From Bryobacteraceae bacterium (GTDB lineage Bacteria > Acidobacteriota > Terriglobia > Bryobacterales > Bryobacteraceae): 64,000 nt of DNA. The stretch lies in contig JANWVO010000002.1 of the NCBI GenBank assembly GCA_025056865.1, positions 124,001-188,000 on the forward strand. Reading direction: 5' to 3'. The position numbers were made by a program, and so were the translations under genes. Below are positions 19,651 to 28,654 of this stretch, piece after piece. The notes below the pieces were generated by a model that was not told where the DNA came from, did not search any database, and saw nothing but the letters and a program-made list of their open reading frames with translations. Positions within the stretch are counted from its first letter, which is position 1; each line of letters starts with the position of its first letter.

Positions 19651-20553
19651 CTAGAGGCTGCGGAGATCGTAAGGAACCCTGTTCAGCACGTCGCAGTAAT
19701 TGGCCACCAGAAACCGCGCCGAGCAGTCGTCCACCGCCGCCACCTGCGCCAGCAGCCAATATGGGCCGTGATCCTCGAATTCCCCCGTTGTTTTCCGGCT
19801 CTGGACGACCCGTGTCCTGCCGTCCTTCCTCTCCAGTTTCAGCCCAATGCCCGCCTCCCGGTACAGCTCCAGCATCCGCGCTTCGCTCAGTCCGGTCAGA
19901 CGGCGCACGAAGTCCCAACGCTCTTCGTCGATCACGTCCTCGTTAGGCATCTGCGCAAGGATTTCGTCCCACAGCTCGGGGCTCTCTTGCGGGAGTTCCA
20001 CGAGACATTCCATCCAGAGCGGTTGCAGGCCGCTTGCGCACTCACCCAACTGCGGAGGCAGAACCAGGTCCTGCCAGAACGTCCGGTAGGCGGTCGCCGC
20101 GCACGCCCGGCGCGTGGCTTCGCTGCCAACCGGCCTCCACCGGCCAAGGATCTGCACCATGCTCTCATCCGCGAAATCCTCGTTGAAGTAAACCACCCAC
20201 CCGCTGCGGGGCGTGGTGAACAGCCGCAGGCCCCAGGCGCTGCCCCCAATCCGGCCCGTCCAGCAGCCCACCAGAGTTTCCATCCGGATCCGGCGGCTGT
20301 CGCAGCAATCCAGCATCGCGATCGTCTCTCCCGCCAGGTCTTCCAGACTTTCTTCAGCGAGGAATTCGCCCGCCTCGTCCCTCAGCTCCTGCGGCATGGC
20401 CCCCAGCAGCGCCTCCATCGGATACAGCGGCTGTCTGGCCGCCACCTCCGCCCGTGCCAGTGGATCCTCCACCGCCACGCGCACCGTAAGGGCCCTCTTC
20501 ATCGCCTCGCGGATACGCCTCCTGTCCACGCGATTCCACAATGCCGTTTCCAT
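19651..20553 (-). CDS. Hypothetical protein (300 aa)
   Basis: A soluble, acidic, tryptophan-rich protein of 300 residues with no signal peptide or membrane segment. I recognise no domain. The N-terminus is basic and helical (WNRVDRRRIREAMKRAL). The middle has a cysteine pair (DCCDSRR) and a hydrophobic GWVVYFNEDF segment; the C-terminal half has repeated WD/ER acidic helices. The ATG at 20553 is preceded by AGAGGAAG at moderate distance. The gene is divergent from the next ORF across a 147-nt space that contains a perfect 20-bp palindrome. Its base use is less C-skewed than the neighbours, so horizontal acquisition is possible but unproven. Confidence 0.65.
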   Translation of the reverse strand: METALWNRVDRRRIREAMKRALTVRVAVEDPLARAEVAARQPLYPMEALLGAMPQELRDEAGEFLAEESLEDLAGETIAMLDCCDSRRIRMETLVGCWTGRIGGSAWGLRLFTTPRSGWVVYFNEDFADESMVQILGRWRPVGSEATRRACAATAYRTFWQDLVLPPQLGECASGLQPLWMECLVELPQESPELWDEILAQMPNEDVIDEERWDFVRRLTGLSEARMLELYREAGIGLKLERKDGRTRVVQSRKTTGEFEDHGPYWLLAQVAAVDDCSARFLVANYCDVLNRVPYDLRSL

Positions 20554-20666
20554 CGTCCCCGGTCTTCCTCTGCAACTCCGTGATCAGCGCATCTGCTCCA
20601 TGAGACTGTCGGGAACGCTCCCGGGCTTCGCTCCGCCTTCACTCCCCTCCTGTTCCCCTGCCAGCA

Positions 20667-20686
20667 GAGTTCCGCATGCGGAACTC
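20667..20686. promoter_or_regulatory. Perfect 20-bp palindrome, candidate operator
   Basis: GAGTTCCGCATGCGGAACTC reads identically on both strands. It ends 2 nt before a TAAGAT -10-like hexamer of the gene at 20701 and lies in the shared upstream space of two divergent orphan genes. Size and position suit a dimeric repressor site. No second copy of the full palindrome was noticed in the window. Confidence 0.55.
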
Positions 20687-20688
20687 GA

Positions 20689-20694
20689 TAAGAT
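20689..20694 (+). promoter_or_regulatory. -10-like TAAGAT 6 nt before the gene at 20701
   Basis: TAAGAT is followed by only GGCCGT and then the ATG. No Shine-Dalgarno fits in that space. It lies directly after the 20-bp palindrome. Confidence 0.45.
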
Positions 20695-20700
20695 GGCCGT

Positions 20701-21051
20701 ATGCGCTTCTCCCTCGGCACCGACGAATTCGGACGCCTCGAGTGCCGCATCGGCGATGATCAGGAACTCCACTCCGTCTACGCCGCGGATCCGGATGCCG
20801 CGCTCGCCGACCTCTCGGCGGCGCTCGACAGCCTCGAGGCCTCCGGCGCCGGCGAATGCGTCTGGCTTCTTTCCAGCGGCGAATACCGCTGGGTCTTCCG
20901 CCGCCAGGCCGGCAACGTCCGCCTCGCCGTCATGTTCCTGCACAGCGTTGCCATCGGCTACCACCACGTCTATTGGGGCGAACACCCGTCCGGCCAGGTG
21001 CTCGAGCTCTGCCGCGCCGAAATCCGCCGCTACCTCCGGGACCGCCGCTGA
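20701..21051 (+). CDS. Hypothetical protein (116 aa)
   Basis: A 116-residue soluble protein of unknown family. It starts with a beta-like MRFSLGTDEFGRLECRIGDD, followed by an alanine-rich helix, then a WLLSSGEYRWVFRRQAGNVRLAVMF beta-rich segment (named here only by its ends) and a GYHHVYWGEHP motif with two adjacent histidines. The predicted start is leaderless-like: TAAGAT lies 6 nt upstream and there is no Shine-Dalgarno. The perfect palindrome upstream suggests it is specifically controlled. It could be a small immunity or adaptor-type protein, but nothing in the sequence proves it. Confidence 0.6.
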   Translation: MRFSLGTDEFGRLECRIGDDQELHSVYAADPDAALADLSAALDSLEASGAGECVWLLSSGEYRWVFRRQAGNVRLAVMFLHSVAIGYHHVYWGEHPSGQVLELCRAEIRRYLRDRR

Positions 21052-21087
21052 CGCATGCGGCACTTCCGCCGGCGCGCCGCCGCGCGC

Positions 21088-21771
21088 CTACTCCGCCCGG
21101 TAGCCGTGGATGTGGTAGGGCACGTAATACCGGGGATCCTCGTCCCGGGTCACCAGCGTGAAGCCGAGCTCCGTCAGAAAATCCTCGACAAAGGCGCGCG
21201 TGCGGAAATGCTCCCCTTCTCCGCGGTCGGCGCGGAAATCGTGCGCCGCAATGCAGCAGCAGCGCGTCCGCCGCAACGCCTCGCGGCAGCCGGGCAGCGC
21301 CGTCCGTTCCGCGCCTTCAATGTTCATCTTCAGAAAGTCGATCCGCCCGATCCCGTGGCGCCGGCAGATGGCGTCGAACGGGATCGCCTCCACCGGATGG
21401 GACGTCGGCGAAGGCGGACCCTCGCGCACGTAGTTGGACTCCCACACCGGCAGCGTCTCCACCTGCATCTGCCCCGGGCGGTCCGCGCACGCCAGGTTCA
21501 GGCACGTCACGTTGGCCAGCCCGTACGCCTCGCAGAACTCCGTCAGGTGGCGGAAGTTCTCCGGATGCGCCTCGATCGCCCACACCCGCCCCCTCGGCCC
21601 GGCGGCCAGCGAGAACGCATAGACGTCCTCCCCGCGCCCGGCGCCGATGTCGACGATCACGTCGCCCTCGTGCGGCTTGTAGACGTGGAACCAGTAGTCC
21701 CTGGCGTCCCTCAGGTATTTCTCCAGTTGCTCCGGGCTTCTCCGCCCGGGATGGTGATGGTGCTGCTGCAT
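21088..21771 (-). CDS. FkbM-family SAM-dependent methyltransferase
   Basis: 227 residues from ATG 21771. The SAM-binding motif VIVDIGAGRGEDVYAFSL is followed by IEAHPENFRHL and the FkbM-type FLKMNIEGAE motif. FkbM enzymes O-methylate polyketides, glycans or related metabolites; the acceptor here is unknown. The frame is open back to a TTG at 21900 that would overlap the aldo/keto reductase stop, but the added stretch is Arg/Pro-rich and looks non-coding. A polyhistidine patch (QQHHHH) follows the chosen start. It is the last gene of the purS-glmS-yjbQ-AKR run. Confidence 0.8.
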   Translation of the reverse strand: MQQHHHHPGRRSPEQLEKYLRDARDYWFHVYKPHEGDVIVDIGAGRGEDVYAFSLAAGPRGRVWAIEAHPENFRHLTEFCEAYGLANVTCLNLACADRPGQMQVETLPVWESNYVREGPPSPTSHPVEAIPFDAICRRHGIGRIDFLKMNIEGAERTALPGCREALRRTRCCCIAAHDFRADRGEGEHFRTRAFVEDFLTELGFTLVTRDEDPRYYVPYHIHGYRAE

Positions 21772-21896
21772 CGGACCCCGCCGGCGCCGCTTCCCCGCTG
21801 CGGCCCGCCGCCGGGGCCTCCCGGCCCCGGGAGCCCGCAGCGGAATCCCGGCCGCAATTTCCTGAAAATCAGCCTCGATTTTCCCTATATTTCTTC

Positions 21897-22862
21897 TCAA
21901 ACATCAGCATGATCGGCGAAAAACCGCTCGATCGATGCCCGCAGTGCGCCCGATACTTTCCTCGGCAATTCTTTCATTTCCTGCTCGGAAAGCGGGCGGA
22001 AATTCTTCGCCACATTCACGTTGAAATCGATGTGCTCCAGCGACGGCATGCCCACCACGCATGCCGCAACCGGCAGCGTCATCGCATAGCGCAGCAGGAT
22101 CTCCGGCGGAGCCTGCCCCAGCAGCTTCTCCTGCGCGAACACCTTCATCGCCGTCAGCCCCATCTTCTTCTTCAGCGCCACCGGCAGCGCCACCGCCTCG
22201 AAGCCCGACGGGCCCGTCATCCCCTCCCCGGCACGGTCCGAAGGCCGCGCCGCGCCGATCTGCGCGATGTTCAGCGCCATCTGCACCGAATCGAACGGGT
22301 GCCGCTCGAGCGCCGTCTTCAGCACCGCCGGGTCCGTGTGGCAGGTCACGCCGAGGAAGCGCGCCATCTTCTCCTCTTTCGCCCGCAGCATCGCCTTCAG
22401 TTGCCCCTCCGGAGCCTCGATGCGCGACAGGTCCTCCTGGCTCCCCAGCGAATGGATGTGCAGCAGGTCCACCTGCGAAAGCCCGAGGTTCTTCAGCGAC
22501 CGCTCCAGCAGCTTCATCGTCCCGCTGTACGTGCGGTCCCCTCCCAGCTTGGTGGCCAGGAAGAAATTCTTCCGGTGCGATTTCAGGTACTGCCCGATCC
22601 AGCGCTCGCTCTGCCCGTCTCCGTAGCTGGCCGCCGAATCCACGTAGTTGATCCCCGCCTGAAGCGCGCGGTGCAGCGCCTCCAGCCCCTTGTCCTCGCT
22701 CTTGTACATCAGCCAGCGGCTGCCCGCCCCGAATGCCAGCAGCGAAACCTTCTCGCCTGTGCTTCCCAGCGGGCGCATCGGCATGCCCGTGGCCGCGTCG
22801 ATCTCCGTCGAGGCGGCGGCTGCCGCGGCGTAAGCCAGGAATTGCCTGCGTGTGAGTTCCAT
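21897..22862 (-). CDS. Aldo/keto reductase with Tat-type signal
   Basis: 321 residues. The N-terminus MELTRRQFLAYAAAAAAS is a twin-arginine (RRQFL) export signal. The AKR fold shows the catalytic set: Asp and Tyr in INYVDSAASYGDG, Lys in FFLATKLGG and His in LLHIHSLGS. AKRs reduce carbonyls or oxidise sugars with NADP(H), and Tat export fits a cofactor-loaded periplasmic enzyme. TAGGAT at 22882-22887 and a GAGGAA ribosome-binding site lie just upstream, so it can have its own promoter although it follows yjbQ by 42 nt. The substrate is unknown. Confidence 0.88.
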   Translation of the reverse strand: MELTRRQFLAYAAAAAASTEIDAATGMPMRPLGSTGEKVSLLAFGAGSRWLMYKSEDKGLEALHRALQAGINYVDSAASYGDGQSERWIGQYLKSHRKNFFLATKLGGDRTYSGTMKLLERSLKNLGLSQVDLLHIHSLGSQEDLSRIEAPEGQLKAMLRAKEEKMARFLGVTCHTDPAVLKTALERHPFDSVQMALNIAQIGAARPSDRAGEGMTGPSGFEAVALPVALKKKMGLTAMKVFAQEKLLGQAPPEILLRYAMTLPVAACVVGMPSLEHIDFNVNVAKNFRPLSEQEMKELPRKVSGALRASIERFFADHADV

Positions 22863-22904
22863 GGTCGGCTTCCTCGCCCGTATCCTATCGCAGAACGCGC
22901 GCCC

Positions 22905-23330
22905 TCACTCGCCGATCAGGTGCGCCGCCACGCGCCTCGCATGGCTGCCGCGCCGGTGCTCGAACAGGTAGATGCCCTGCCAGGTGCCCAGCGCCAGCGC
23001 CCCGCCCCGCACCGGAATCGTCAGTTGCACCTGCGTCAGCGCCGTCCGCAGGTGCGCCGGCATGTCGTCAGCCCCTTCGATCGTGTGCACGTAGGCGTGC
23101 GGGTCCTCCGGCGCGATCCGCGCAAAGTAGCGCAGCAGATCGGTGCGCACGTCCGGGTCGGCATTTTCCTGGATCAGCAGCGAAGCCGACGTGTGCTGGC
23201 AGAACAGCGTCAGCAGCCCGTCGCGGATGCCCGTGCGCCGCACCCACGCCTCCACTTCCCCGGTGAATTCGTACAGCCCCGGCCCGCGGCTGCTGATCCG
23301 GAACTCCCCATGCTCCTGCCGCATCGTCAC
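22905..23330 (-). CDS. YjbQ/UPF0047 family protein
   Basis: 141 residues, typical for this family. Conserved features seen: [22 protein letters not shown] (residues named by ends), the [12 protein letters not shown] segment and [12 protein letters not shown]. Members form trimers with a metal-binding histidine site; a weak thiamin-phosphate-synthase activity has been reported for E. coli YjbQ, but the physiological role is unsettled. Its ATG overlaps the glmS stop by 4 nt (ATGA), so it is translated with glmS. Confidence 0.9.
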   Translation of the reverse strand: MTMRQEHGEFRISSRGPGLYEFTGEVEAWVRRTGIRDGLLTLFCQHTSASLLIQENADPDVRTDLLRYFARIAPEDPHAYVHTIEGADDMPAHLRTALTQVQLTIPVRGGALALGTWQGIYLFEHRRGSHARRVAAHLIGE

Positions 23331-25180
23331 TCCACCGTCACGCTCTTGGCCAGGTTCCGCGGCTGGTCCACGTCGCAGCCCCGCCGCACCGCGATGTGAT
23401 AGGCCAGCAGTTGCAGCGGAATCACCTCCAGCAGCGGCAGCAGCAGCTCCGGCGCCGCCGGCACCCGGATCGCGAAGTCGCTCCGCGCCGCCGCCGCATC
23501 CAGGCCCTCGGTCACGATCGCCACCACGCGCCCCCCGCGCGCCTTCACCTCCTCGATGTTGCCCAGCGTCTTCTCCAGCCGTTGCAGGCTCGCCGGATCG
23601 CCGGGATCCGCCGTCGCAATCACCACCACCGGAAGGTTCTCGTCGATCAGCGCGTTCGGCCCGTGCTTCATCTCGCCCGCCGGGTAGCCTTCCGCATGGA
23701 TGTAGGACACTTCCTTCAGCTTCAGCGCGCCCTCCAGCGCGATCGGGTAGTGGATCCCGCGGCCCAGGTACAGGAAATTCGACGCCCGGAACAGGCTCCT
23801 CACCAGCTCGTCGTAAGGCTCTGTCTCCGCCAGCAGCCGCTCCATCTTGCCCGGCACCGCCAGAAGCTGCCGCGCCAGCTCGCGCGACTCCGCCGCCCCC
23901 AGCTCCCCCCGCACCTCCGCCAGGTACATCGCCAACAGGAACAGCGCCGCCAGTTGCGCGCTGAAGGCCTTCGTCGACGCCACCCCGATCTCCGGCCCGG
24001 CATGCGTCATCAGCACGCCCGAGGCCTCGCGCGCCATCATCGCCCCCATCACGTTGCAGATGGCCAGCGTCGGCGACCCCTTCCGCTTCGCCTCCCGCTG
24101 CGCCGCCAGCGTGTCCGCCGTCTCCCCCGACTGCGAAATCAGGATCGTCAGCGTCTCCGGCCCCACCAGCGGATCGCGGTAGCGGAACTCGCTGCCGTAG
24201 TCCACCTCCGTCGGCACCCGCGCCAGCCGCTCGATCATGTACTTGCCCGCCAGCGCCGCGTGCCAGCTTGTGCCGCAGGCGACGATTTTCACCTCGCGGA
24301 ACGCGGCGAATTGCGCCGGAGAAATCTGCATCTCATCCAGAAAAATGCGCCCGCTTTCCTGCCCCACGCGGTTCACAATCGTGTCCCGCACTGCCCGCGG
24401 CTGCTCGTAAATTTCCTTCAGCATGAAGTGGCGGTAGCCGCCTTTTTCCGCCAGCACCGGGTCCCACAGGATCCGCGACAACGGCCGCTGCACCGGACGG
24501 CCCGCAAAGTCGGCCAGGCGCACGCCCTCCGGTGTAAGAATGGCCATGTCTCCGTCCTCAAGAAAAAACACGTCCCGCGTGGAATTCAGGATGGCCGGAA
24601 TGTCGCTCGCGACGAAATATTCCTGCTCGCCCACGCCCGCCACGACCGGCGGGCCCTGCCGCGCGGCCACGATCTTGCCCGGGTCCAGCCTCGAAATGGC
24701 CGCGATCGCGAAGACGCCGCGCAGCCGCGCCACCGCACGCCGCACCGCCTCCTCCAGGCTCCCCTCGAAGCACTCCTCGATCAGGTGCGGAATGATCTCC
24801 GTGTCCGTCTCCGTCCCAAAGACGTGGCCGCGCGCTGTCAGCTCTTCCTTCAGCTCTAGGTAATTTTCGATGATGCCGTTGTGCACCACCACCGTGTCCC
24901 CGCGGCAGTCCCGGTGCGGGTGGGCGTTCTCTTCCGTCGGTCGGCCGTGCGTCGCCCAGCGCGTATGCCCGATGCCATACCAGCCATCGGCCGGCGCGCG
25001 CCGCAACGCCTCCTCCAGGTTGTGCAGCTTTCCTGACGCGCGCCGGATCTCCAGCCGCCCGTCGTGCCCGATCAGCGCCAGCCCCGCTGAATCATAGCCC
25101 CGGTATTCCAGTCTCTTCAGCCCTTCCATCAACACCGGCAGCGGCTTGCGCTGCCCGATATAGCCAATGATGCCGCACAT
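23327..25180 (-). CDS. glmS: Glutamine-fructose-6-phosphate aminotransferase GlmS
   Basis: 617 residues from ATG 25180. GlmS makes glucosamine-6-phosphate from fructose-6-phosphate and glutamine, the entry step to peptidoglycan and lipopolysaccharide amino sugars. The start is fixed by the catalytic cysteine at residue 2 (MCGIIGYIG), which must be exposed after Met removal. The glutaminase domain is followed by two SIS isomerase domains (SQSGETADT, and the C-terminal AKSVTVE). AGGAGG lies 7 nt upstream. It sits between purS (49 nt before) and yjbQ (overlapping). No glmS ribozyme is visible in the short leader. Confidence 0.97.
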   Translation of the reverse strand: MCGIIGYIGQRKPLPVLMEGLKRLEYRGYDSAGLALIGHDGRLEIRRASGKLHNLEEALRRAPADGWYGIGHTRWATHGRPTEENAHPHRDCRGDTVVVHNGIIENYLELKEELTARGHVFGTETDTEIIPHLIEECFEGSLEEAVRRAVARLRGVFAIAAISRLDPGKIVAARQGPPVVAGVGEQEYFVASDIPAILNSTRDVFFLEDGDMAILTPEGVRLADFAGRPVQRPLSRILWDPVLAEKGGYRHFMLKEIYEQPRAVRDTIVNRVGQESGRIFLDEMQISPAQFAAFREVKIVACGTSWHAALAGKYMIERLARVPTEVDYGSEFRYRDPLVGPETLTILISQSGETADTLAAQREAKRKGSPTLAICNVMGAMMAREASGVLMTHAGPEIGVASTKAFSAQLAALFLLAMYLAEVRGELGAAESRELARQLLAVPGKMERLLAETEPYDELVRSLFRASNFLYLGRGIHYPIALEGALKLKEVSYIHAEGYPAGEMKHGPNALIDENLPVVVIATADPGDPASLQRLEKTLGNIEEVKARGGRVVAIVTEGLDAAAARSDFAIRVPAAPELLLPLLEVIPLQLLAYHIAVRRGCDVDQPRNLAKSVTVE

Positions 25181-25229
25181 CCCATGATCCTCCTTCTTGC
25201 CCCTCCAGCCCGCAACCCGGCGCGGCAGT

Positions 25230-25475
25230 TCAGGATTCGGCCAGTTCGACGCGGAACTCCTCAATCACCGGATTCGACAGCACGTCTTCGGCAATCCGCT
25301 CCAGCATCGCCTGCGCCTGCTGCCGGTCGGCGCAATCCAGCTCGATCTCGAAAAACTTCCCCTGCCGGACCGAGGCGATCTCCTTGTGGCCCATGCCCTG
25401 CAACGCGCGCGCGATGGTGGCGCCCTGCGGATCCAGAACCGTCTTCTTCAGCGTGACGTAGACATGCGCCTTCAT
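25230..25475 (-). CDS. purS: Phosphoribosylformylglycinamidine synthase subunit PurS
   Basis: 81 residues, the normal size of PurS, the small subunit that bridges PurL and the PurQ glutaminase in purine synthesis. The [18 protein letters not shown] start and the [19 protein letters not shown] core are typical. purQ and purL are not next to it; the gene is followed after 49 nt by glmS. A TACACT -10 candidate (25488-25493) ends 12 nt before the start codon. Confidence 0.93.
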   Translation of the reverse strand: MKAHVYVTLKKTVLDPQGATIARALQGMGHKEIASVRQGKFFEIELDCADRQQAQAMLERIAEDVLSNPVIEEFRVELAES

Positions 25476-25498
25476 GATCTTACGTTCAGTGTAGCGGA

Positions 25499-26257
25499 TC
25501 AGGCCCTGCGCAGAACCCCGGCCGGCGCAGCCATCCAGCCCTCTGCCCGCGCCTCGGCCGCCACCGCCGGCAGCGGAGCCCCCCGCAGCGCCTCCGCCAG
25601 CGTGGCCACCTGCCAGCGGTCCGGAATCGCCTCCCCGCACGGAACCCGCCCCAGCACCGCCGGCCACACCTCCGCCATCACGACCCGCGCGCCCCGGGTC
25701 TCTTCAAAAGGCCACACCCGCGCTTCCAGCTCCTTCCGCAACCGCTCCAGCACTCCGATCCCCGCCAGGCTCTGCCCGCCCACCGCGCCCGCCCCGCGGA
25801 TCTGAAACACCGGCTTCGGATGCAGCCCCGCGGCTTTCATCCTCAATTCGCACGCGCGGAATTCCGTCCACAGGTAGGGGCGTGGCTTGCGCGGCATCGC
25901 CGGAAATCCCCAGAATGGGCCGTCCACCCCGCCGCCCAGCGCGACGTTCAGCTCCATGGCGATCTCCGCCGGGCTGCGGCCGCCCCGCTGTTCCAGAAAC
26001 GCCCACAACCGGCGCCACCCGCCCAGTCTCTCCATCGCCCATGCCGGCAGCGCAAAGCAGAAGTCGAACCCTGCCAGCACGCGGCCAGGAGCCTTCCGCA
26101 ACGCCCCCAGAATCTCCGCCTCGGCTTCCGCCTGCGTCCGGCAATAGCGGGGCTCTCCCAGCCACGTCGCATGCCACCAGATCGCGTCGCGCGAAGGCGC
26201 CGCGGGAGCCGCATCCGCCCGCGCGCTCCAGTCCGCCACCAGCACGTGCTCGAACAC
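25499..26257 (-). CDS. Hypothetical protein, RNase H-like fold suspected (DUF429-type)
   Basis: 252 residues from GTG 26257. An early VADWSA (Asp9) and LAGFDFCFALP (Asp65) resemble acidic strand positions of RNase H-like proteins in the DUF429 group, some of which carry unreliable cobalamin or molybdopterin labels. The rest is tryptophan-rich with no further motif I can name. The frame continues upstream but becomes Gly/Arg-rich and implausible. TATACT ends exactly 7 nt before the GTG, so the message may be leaderless. It precedes purS by 23 nt. Function unknown. Confidence 0.65.
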   Translation of the reverse strand: MFEHVLVADWSARADAAPAAPSRDAIWWHATWLGEPRYCRTQAEAEAEILGALRKAPGRVLAGFDFCFALPAWAMERLGGWRRLWAFLEQRGGRSPAEIAMELNVALGGGVDGPFWGFPAMPRKPRPYLWTEFRACELRMKAAGLHPKPVFQIRGAGAVGGQSLAGIGVLERLRKELEARVWPFEETRGARVVMAEVWPAVLGRVPCGEAIPDRWQVATLAEALRGAPLPAVAAEARAEGWMAAPAGVLRRA

Positions 26258-26264
26258 GCGCCGC

Positions 26265-26270
26265 AGTATA
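26265..26270 (-). promoter_or_regulatory. -10-like TATACT 7 nt before a GTG start
   Basis: TATACT matches the -10 consensus at 5 of 6 positions and is followed by GCGGCGC and then GTG. The expected start of transcription falls on or next to the start codon. Confidence 0.5.
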
Positions 26271-26325
26271 GCAGCCCGCGGCTCCCGTCCGCGCCTCGGG
26301 CCACGCGGCGGCCCCGCCGCTCCGC

Positions 26326-26397
26326 TCCCGCCGCGGGCCTCCATCGCAGGCCCCGCATCAGGCGCCTCCCTGGCCGCCGCAGTCCCGCCGCGGGCCT
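26326..26397. repeat. 15-bp direct repeat in divergent intergenic region
   Basis: TCCCGCCGCGGGCCT occurs at 26326-26340 and again at 26383-26397, 57 bp apart, in the 201-nt space between the RNase H-like gene and the ThuA gene. Each copy contains the palindrome CCGCGG. It could be a paired binding site or chance in G+C-rich DNA. Confidence 0.35.
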
Positions 26398-26428
26398 GCC
26401 TCGGGCGCGCCGCCCCCGAGACTCCGTG

Positions 26429-26434
26429 TAGAAT
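26429..26434 (+). promoter_or_regulatory. -10-like TAGAAT of the ThuA gene
   Basis: TAGAAT ends 24 nt before the ATG. Here a GAGG element sits in between, so this unit appears to have an ordinary short leader. Confidence 0.4.
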
Positions 26435-26458
26435 CAAGGCGAGCCGAGGACTTCCGCC

Positions 26459-27415
26459 ATGAAACGCTTCCTGTTGCCTCTCCTCGCGGCGTCGCTCTGC
26501 CTCGCGCCCGGCGCGGCTGCCGCCGACAAGAAAATCCCCGTCATGATTCTCACCGGCGAGCAGGGCGGGCCCTACCATGCGTGGGAAGAAACGACGCCTT
26601 ATCTCCAGAAAATGCTCGAAGAGACCGGGCTGTTCGAAGTCACCGTCGTCATCGCTCCTCCAAAAGACGGCGATTTTTCGAAATTCCGCCCGGATTGGAG
26701 CAGATACAGGGCCGTCATCGGCAACTACGACGCGCCTGACGAGCGCTGGCCGGACGATCTGAAAGCTTCCTTCGAAGCCTACGTGCGCAACGGCGGCGGC
26801 TTCGTCTCCGTGCACGCGGCCGACAACGCCTTCCCCAACTGGCGCGAGTACAACCTCATGATCGGCATTGGCGGCTGGCGCGGCCGCAATGAAAAGCACG
26901 GTCCCTATTGGTATGTGAAAGACGGCAAGGTCGTCAGCGACCCCTCGCCCGGCCCCGCCGGCAGCCACGGAGCCCGCCTCCCCTTCCGCATCCGCAACTT
27001 CGTCAGGGATCACCCCATTACCAAAGGCCTGCCCGAGGAGTGGATGCACGTCGCCGACGAGCTGTACGCCCAGCTCCGCGGCCCAGGCCAGAACATGACC
27101 CTGCTCTCGATCGCTTATTCGGATCCCTCCAACCGCGGCACCGGCCGCGAGGAGCCCATCCTGATGGCGCTCGAATACGGCAGGGGGCGCGTCTTCCACA
27201 CCACCCTCGGCCATGACATCGCCGCCATGAACTGCGTCGGCTTCATCACCACTTTCCAGCGCGGCGTCGAATGGGCGGCCACCGGCAAAGTCACGCAGAA
27301 GGTGCCCCCGGATTTCCCCACCGCCACCGAAACCCGCACCCGGCCCGAATACAACCCGCCGCCCGGGTGGGTCTCCCCGCCGGGCCCGCGGCGCCCGCAG
27401 CCTGCCAGACAGTAG
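26459..27415 (+). CDS. Secreted ThuA-domain protein
   Basis: 318 residues with a signal peptide (MKRFLLPLLAASLCLAPGAAA). The ThuA/glutamine-amidotransferase-like fold is indicated by IPVMILTGEQGGPYHAW, YRAVIGNYDAP, GGGFVSVHAADNAF and GRVFHTTLGHD. ThuA proteins are linked to trehalose and other sugar utilisation, and secreted versions often neighbour Gfo/Idh/MocA dehydrogenases in Acidobacteria and Planctomycetes, as here with the convergent gene 16 nt away. The class I amidotransferase catalytic Cys is not evident, as usual for ThuA. A role in extracytoplasmic sugar metabolism is inferred. Confidence 0.88.
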   Translation: MKRFLLPLLAASLCLAPGAAAADKKIPVMILTGEQGGPYHAWEETTPYLQKMLEETGLFEVTVVIAPPKDGDFSKFRPDWSRYRAVIGNYDAPDERWPDDLKASFEAYVRNGGGFVSVHAADNAFPNWREYNLMIGIGGWRGRNEKHGPYWYVKDGKVVSDPSPGPAGSHGARLPFRIRNFVRDHPITKGLPEEWMHVADELYAQLRGPGQNMTLLSIAYSDPSNRGTGREEPILMALEYGRGRVFHTTLGHDIAAMNCVGFITTFQRGVEWAATGKVTQKVPPDFPTATETRTRPEYNPPPGWVSPPGPRRPQPARQ

Positions 27416-27431
27416 CCGGAAGCCGCCCCGC

Positions 27432-28628
27432 TCAGTACTTCAGCCGCAGGGGCGGCTTCTCCCATTTCTCGTTCGCGGCCATCATCTCGTCCCACGTCAC
27501 CGTCGCTTCGCGGTACGCCGCCGTCCGTCCGAGAATGGCCGTCAGGTTCGATTCCACCGAAGCCTCGTAATTGTAAATCGGCTTCGATTCCCGGATCGAA
27601 GCAATAAAATCCTTCACATTCTGGATGGCGCCGCCGCGGAATGTATCGTCTTTTTCCGCCCCCATCCACGGATTTTTCCCCACAATCCGGATCATTCCGC
27701 CATAATGCGTGTCCGCGCAGCCGTGAATGCCGAACACGCGCACGCACAGGTCGGACAGCGCGCCGTTGAGCTGATGGGAATTGAACGACGCGTGCACCCC
27801 GTCCGGATACCAGAACGTGACGGCGAAATGGTCCCATGCGTCCCCGTAATCGTTCGCCGTGCCCCGCCAGTCCGTGCGCCCGCCCGTGCCGTGCGCCTTC
27901 ACCGGGCGCGCCCCCAGCAGCCAGTTCGCAATGTCAATCACGTGGATGTTCTGCTCCACGATGATGTCGCCGCTCAGCACGCGATCGCCGAACCAGTTCA
28001 GGATCCGGCGCTGCTCGGGATCCATCTCCGGCGTGCCTTTGTCGCGCCACGGCCGCCCCGCGTGGTAGTACACCTGAGCGAACGCCGGCTTGCCGATGTC
28101 GCCGCGCCGCACCCGCTCCACCGTCTCTTTGTAGGCGTCCCTCGCGCGGCTCTGGAAATCCACCCAGAACGACAGCTTCTTCTGCCGTGCCAGCTCGCCG
28201 CTTTCCAGCACCGTCCGGCAGCCCGGCACGTCGACCGCTACAGGCTTCGCCATGAACACGTGCTTGCCAGCCTTCACCGCCGCCAGGCCCTGCTCGGGGT
28301 GGTAGATGGTCGGCGTCTCGATCACCACCGCGTCCAGCTTCGACTCCGCCAGCCGCAGATACGCGTCCGGGCCCAGATACGCCCTCCCCGGCTCCACCTT
28401 CAGCTTCTCCGCCGTCGCCTCCAGGTTCGCCCGCTGCACGTCCGCCAGCGCCACCACGCGCGCGCCGGCGAACTCCGGAAAGAACGGAGCAATCCAGTTG
28501 CCCCGCCCTCCGCAGCCCACGATGCCCACCTCCACGGTCGAATTGGCCTGGTAAGTGAACGCCGTCCTCGAGGAAACCAGCAACAGTCCCGCCGGGGCTG
28601 TCTTCAGAAATTCGCGGCGCGCATTCAT
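27432..28628 (-). CDS. Exported Gfo/Idh/MocA family oxidoreductase
   Basis: 398 residues from ATG 28628. The N-terminus MNARREFLKTAPAGLLLVSS is Tat-like. The Rossmann motif VGIVGCGGRGNW, a KPVAVD version of the EKP motif, and the GDIIVEQNIHVIDIANWLLG segment place it in the Gfo/Idh/MocA group with a C-terminal catalytic domain. It likely oxidises or rearranges a sugar in the periplasm with bound NAD(P), as described for exported members. GAGGAG lies before the start, and TAGAAT at 28655-28660 gives a leader of about 20 nt. Convergent with the ThuA gene. Confidence 0.9.
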   Translation of the reverse strand: MNARREFLKTAPAGLLLVSSRTAFTYQANSTVEVGIVGCGGRGNWIAPFFPEFAGARVVALADVQRANLEATAEKLKVEPGRAYLGPDAYLRLAESKLDAVVIETPTIYHPEQGLAAVKAGKHVFMAKPVAVDVPGCRTVLESGELARQKKLSFWVDFQSRARDAYKETVERVRRGDIGKPAFAQVYYHAGRPWRDKGTPEMDPEQRRILNWFGDRVLSGDIIVEQNIHVIDIANWLLGARPVKAHGTGGRTDWRGTANDYGDAWDHFAVTFWYPDGVHASFNSHQLNGALSDLCVRVFGIHGCADTHYGGMIRIVGKNPWMGAEKDDTFRGGAIQNVKDFIASIRESKPIYNYEASVESNLTAILGRTAAYREATVTWDEMMAANEKWEKPPLRLKY

Positions 28629-28654
28629 CGCAGTCTCCTCTCGTGCCTGTCGGC

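Noticed and set aside
21772-21900. N-terminal extension of the FkbM methyltransferase to a TTG at 21900
   Set aside because: The extra 43 codons are Arg/Pro/Gly-rich and not conserved-looking; the internal ATG at 21771 fits the domain start.
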